From Phycisphaerae bacterium (lineage in GTDB: Bacteria > Planctomycetota > Phycisphaerae > UBA1845 > UTPLA1): 31,360 bases of DNA. Position numbers and translations under genes: made by a program. This document shows, in pieces, positions 31,347 to 31,360 of this stretch. The stretch covers positions 1 to 31,360 of the forward strand of contig JAJDEC010000255.1 of NCBI GenBank assembly GCA_029259995.1, given 5' to 3'. The notes beneath the pieces were generated by a model. It did not search any database. It had not been told where the DNA came from and saw only the letters and a program-made list of their open reading frames with translations. Numbering within the stretch: the stretch's first letter is position 1; each line of letters begins with the position of its first letter.

Positions 31347-31360
31347 GATTTCGATTCCCT

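Noticed and set aside
1..31360. CRISPR array, insertion sequence, prophage or rRNA
   Set aside because: No regularly spaced identical repeats, transposase, integrase or rRNA sequence was seen; the repeats present are isolated palindromes or short tandem pairs.

Overview
The window looks like chromosomal DNA from a planctomycete, most likely of the class Phycisphaerae. Three things suggest this: a prepilin-like protein with the FTLIELLVVIAII N-terminus, a small membrane protein ending in a CxxCGYDLTGN...CPECG zinc ribbon, and intergenic DNA filled with short palindromic and A-rich repeats of the kind scattered through planctomycete genomes. The DNA is GC-rich. The taxonomic call is inference; no marker gene is present.

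Layout. Positions 1-3300 hold small minus-strand genes: a truncated pseudopilin, a membrane-anchored zinc-ribbon protein, an AlkD-type DNA alkylation repair protein and two small membrane proteins. Positions 3524-4202 hold two selenocysteine tRNA genes (95 nt each, anticodon UCA, minus strand) on either side of a small zinc-ribbon membrane protein; the downstream copy is structurally degraded. A VOC/glyoxalase-fold gene (plus) and a repeat-rich gap follow.

Positions 5315-24705 are an exopolysaccharide locus of the type normally linked to exosortase A (XrtA/PEP-CTERM). A 1630-residue minus-strand protein joins an XrtA-type AAA ATPase to more than 1000 residues of coiled coil. Divergent from it, a plus-strand run encodes an outer-membrane export lipoprotein, chain-length determinant, tyrosine autokinase, FemAB-like transferase, stp1-type sugar transferase, GT4-type glycosyltransferase, NodB deacetylase, an unfamiliar glycosyltransferase-like protein, two more GT4 enzymes and an O-antigen-ligase-like membrane protein. 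Many of these genes overlap by 4 bp or lie very close. The likely workflow is cytoplasmic assembly by the glycosyltransferases, polymerisation or ligation by the ligase-like protein, length control and export by the Wzz-like, kinase and Wza-like proteins, and modification by the deacetylase and FemAB-like protein. No exosortase, PEP-CTERM substrate, priming transferase or flippase is visible.

Positions 24706-28369 hold a Ser/Gln-rich small protein behind a good sigma-54-like promoter, a membrane-anchored SGNH hydrolase and a convergent, overlapping M48 metalloprotease. Then come a secreted LTxxQ-like charged protein with a strong intrinsic terminator, a 550-bp block of palindromic repeats, and a GspF/PilC-type secretion protein.
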